Below, one piece after another: positions 6,856 to 8,873 of a stretch of DNA of 8,873 nt; the stretch's first letter is position 1; every line of letters begins with the position of its first letter. Below the pieces are notes generated by a model that saw only the letters and a list, made by a program, of their open reading frames with translations, was not told where the DNA came from and searched no databases. The DNA lies in assembly GCA_003151295.1 (NCBI GenBank), contig PLXD01000191.1, positions 1,047-9,919 on the forward strand, read 5' to 3'. A program made the translations under genes and the position numbers. Source of the stretch: Chitinophagaceae bacterium (GTDB lineage: Bacteria; Bacteroidota; Bacteroidia; Chitinophagales; Chitinophagaceae).

Positions 6856-6935
6856 ATGGGGTTTACGCCAAAGAGTTTTAAAGAACTGGTTATAGTTTTT
6901 ACAGGACAATAATTTTTAAACAATAAAACAGGGAA

Positions 6936-8408
6936 ATGAGTGTTTTAAAAAATTACATTAATGGAAGCTGGGTTAGCAGCGTTTCAACTGAAACGGTCGA
7001 TGTTATTAATCCCGCTACTGCAGAGTTGCTGGCAAAAGTGCCTTACGGAAATGCTACGGCTAAAGACCTGAATGATGCTGTTGCTGCTGCCCAGGACGCT
7101 TATTTGCAATGGAAAAATGTGCCGGTGTTAAAACGTATCCAACCCTTGTTTAAGCTGAAGCAGCTATTGGAAGATAACCAGGAAGAAATATCGAAACTCA
7201 TAACAATGGAGTGTGGCAAAACATTGGCTGAATCAAGCGGTGAATTGCAAAGAGCCATTGAGAACGTAGAAGTTGCAGCAGGGGCGCCGATTTTGATGCA
7301 AAGTGAATTCCTGGAAAATGTGGCGGGGGGTATTGATGAATTCATGATCAGGCAGCCCCTCGGTGTTACGTCGTGCATTGCACCGTTTAATTTTCCAGCC
7401 ATGATCAGCTTTTGGTTTTTACCTTATGCTATTGCCTGCGGCAACAGCATGATTGTAAAGCCATCTGAAAAAGTGCCTTTAACCATGATGAAAATATTTG
7501 AATTGCTTCATCAGTTAGACTTACCGAAAGGCCTGGTAAATATGGTGCATGGCGGAAAAGGTACCGTAGATGCAATATTGGATAATCCGGATGTTAAATC
7601 TGTTAGTTTTGTCGGAAGTACCCCGGTTGCAAAATATATTTACGCCCGTGGTACAGCCAATGGGAAAAGGGTACAGGCGCAGGGAGGCGCAAAAAACCCC
7701 GTTGTAATTCTGCCGGATGCGGATATAGAAATGACATCACAAATTATTGCCGATAGTGTTTATGGTTGTGCCGGCCAGCGTTGCCTGGCTGCTTCTGTTG
7801 TTATCACGGTGGAAAAAAATGATAAATTCCGGGATTCCTTGTATGAAACCGCCAAAGCGAGAGCGGTGGGCTACGGTTTAAACAAAGGCACGGAAATGGG
7901 CCCGGTAATCAGTAAAGAAAGCAAATCAAGAGTGGAAAGCCTGATTGCGGAGGGCGTTAAGGAAGGCGGCTCTTTGCTGCTTGATGGGAGAGATAGCAAG
8001 GTGAATGGTTTTGAAAACGGAAATTTTATAAAGCCTACCATCATAGAAAACATTCCTTTGGATGGGGAACTGATAAAGACGGAAATATTCGGCCCGGTAA
8101 TGAGTTTGCTTCACATGAAAACAATTGATGAAGCGATTGCATTTATAAACCGGAATAAGTATGGAAATATGGCCTGCATGTTTACCTCTAGCGGTTCGAG
8201 TGCAAGGAGATTTCGAAATGAGGCAATGGCGGGTAATATAGGGATCAATATAGGTGTTGCTGCTCCAATGGCGCAATTTCCTTTCAGCGGATGGAAAGAA
8301 AGTTTTTTTGGCGATTTGCATGGGCAGGGCCGGCATGCCGTAGAATTTTTTACGCAGACAAAAGTAGTGGTGGAACGTTGGCCTAAAGAATGGTCGAGAA
8401 AATTCTAA
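6936..8408 (+). CDS. iolA: CoA-acylating methylmalonate/malonate-semialdehyde dehydrogenase
   Basis: This aldehyde-dehydrogenase family enzyme (MmsA/IolA) oxidises malonate semialdehyde with NAD and CoA to acetyl-CoA and CO2, the last step of inositol breakdown; methylmalonate semialdehyde from valine is an alternative substrate. The 490 residues are the usual length. Landmarks are Asn152 in APFNFP, Lys175 in [17 protein letters not shown] at 225-235 for NAD binding, catalytic Cys283 in GCAGQRC, and EIFGPVMS near 383-390. The segment QAQGGAKN at 247-254 replaces the ELGGK motif with general-base Glu of hydrolytic aldehyde dehydrogenases, a hallmark of the CoA-acylating MMSDH group. It lies 125 nt after iolD, and the next gene begins 12 nt after its stop. 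The start at 6936 fits the YINGSWV N-terminus. All key residues are intact. Confidence 0.94.
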   Translation: MSVLKNYINGSWVSSVSTETVDVINPATAELLAKVPYGNATAKDLNDAVAAAQDAYLQWKNVPVLKRIQPLFKLKQLLEDNQEEISKLITMECGKTLAESSGELQRAIENVEVAAGAPILMQSEFLENVAGGIDEFMIRQPLGVTSCIAPFNFPAMISFWFLPYAIACGNSMIVKPSEKVPLTMMKIFELLHQLDLPKGLVNMVHGGKGTVDAILDNPDVKSVSFVGSTPVAKYIYARGTANGKRVQAQGGAKNPVVILPDADIEMTSQIIADSVYGCAGQRCLAASVVITVEKNDKFRDSLYETAKARAVGYGLNKGTEMGPVISKESKSRVESLIAEGVKEGGSLLLDGRDSKVNGFENGNFIKPTIIENIPLDGELIKTEIFGPVMSLLHMKTIDEAIAFINRNKYGNMACMFTSSGSSARRFRNEAMAGNIGINIGVAAPMAQFPFSGWKESFFGDLHGQGRHAVEFFTQTKVVVERWPKEWSRKF

Positions 8409-8420
8409 ACTGAAAATATA

Positions 8421-8873
8421 ATGAGTAGTAATATTAAGATTGCCAATGCTCCCTGTTCATGGGGAGTATTGGAATTTGAACTGGAAGGAAAAGTATTGGG
8501 GTTTGAACAGGTTTTGGATGAAATAGCTGAAACGGGATATAGAGGTACAGAGTTAGGTGATTGGGGATTTATGCCTACAGAACCGCATGCGTTGCGTCAT
8601 GAAATTTCTAAGCGAAACCTTTCTTTGCTGGGAGCTTTTGTGCCGGTGGCCTTAGCTGATGAATCGGCTCATGAAGGCGGTATTGAAAAGGCATTGAAGG
8701 TGGCAGGATTAATGCAAGAAGCTGGTTATGCCGAAGCATTTATCGTATTAGCCGATGAAAACGGAACGGTGGATTTCAGGACAAAAAATGCGGGAAGAAT
8801 CGACAGGACTCAGATTCTTTCAGCGGACCGGATGAAGGTTTTCGCCAAAGGGGCGGAAAAGATCGCGAAATCG
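8421..8873 (+). CDS. Sugar phosphate isomerase/epimerase family TIM-barrel protein, IolE-like, 5' part only
   Basis: The gene starts 12 nt after iolA and is open to the right edge, giving 151 residues of an incomplete protein. It begins with NAPCSWG at 9-15 and continues with GTELGDWGF at 42-50, LLGAFVPVALA at 69-79 and AFIVLAD at 106-112, successive strands of a xylose-isomerase-like TIM barrel (AP endonuclease 2 family). Metal-binding acids and the C-terminal half lie outside the window. In an inositol cluster this fold usually means 2-keto-myo-inositol dehydratase (IolE) or an inosose isomerase (IolI). The NAPCSWG opening differs from the APIAWTND-type N-terminus I recall for Bacillus IolE, so it belongs to a separate subgroup and no symbol is given. 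An IolE-equivalent role would fill the otherwise missing step before IolD. Orientation and spacing support co-transcription with iolA. Confidence 0.8.
   Translation, partial: MSSNIKIANAPCSWGVLEFELEGKVLGFEQVLDEIAETGYRGTELGDWGFMPTEPHALRHEISKRNLSLLGAFVPVALADESAHEGGIEKALKVAGLMQEAGYAEAFIVLADENGTVDFRTKNAGRIDRTQILSADRMKVFAKGAEKIAKS

Noticed and set aside
6893..6900. TAGTTTTT as a -7 element for iolA
   Set aside because: It has one mismatch to TAnnTTTG, but no TTTG lies 19-21 nt upstream.

Overview
The window looks like chromosomal DNA of a Bacteroidota bacterium, probably near Chitinophagaceae or Sphingobacteriaceae. This placement is an inference from protein character, from weak or absent Shine-Dalgarno sequences, and from a compact inositol-type catabolic cluster. 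No taxonomic search could be run. There are no tRNAs, rRNAs, CRISPR arrays or recognisable transposases.

Left part (1-1406, minus strand): a complete N-acetylglucosamine-6-phosphate deacetylase (nagA). Its stop codon overlaps, as ATGA, the start of a second minus-strand gene that runs off the left edge. That second gene opens with a signal-peptide-like N-terminus followed by a Gln/Thr/Ala-rich low-complexity stretch. This half is clearly more GC-rich than the rest.

Middle (1407-2059): a 653-nt divergent intergenic region with no convincing gene. It holds an open but start-less reading stretch, two small inverted repeats, an 11-T run, and three perfectly phased 13-bp direct repeats in an AT-rich block upstream of the rightward operon.

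Right part (2060-8873, plus strand): a myo-inositol catabolic cluster in the order iolJ-like class II aldolase, iolB, iolC, iolD, iolA (mmsA), then the 5' part of a TIM-barrel gene related to inosose dehydratases/isomerases. IolE/IolE-like makes the trihydroxycyclohexane-dione, IolD hydrolyses it to 5-deoxyglucuronate, and IolB isomerises that to 2-deoxy-5-keto-gluconate. IolC phosphorylates this, the aldolase splits it to dihydroxyacetone phosphate and malonate semialdehyde, and IolA makes acetyl-CoA. Inositol dehydrogenase (IolG), a transporter and a regulator are not seen and may lie to the right.

The most notable observation is that iolC is interrupted by one in-frame TGA directly after the catalytic Asp of the GAGD motif. 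The remaining 66 codons are intact and in frame. This may be a recent nonsense mutation, a sequencing error or, less likely, UGA recoding. Everything else in the pathway reads as intact.
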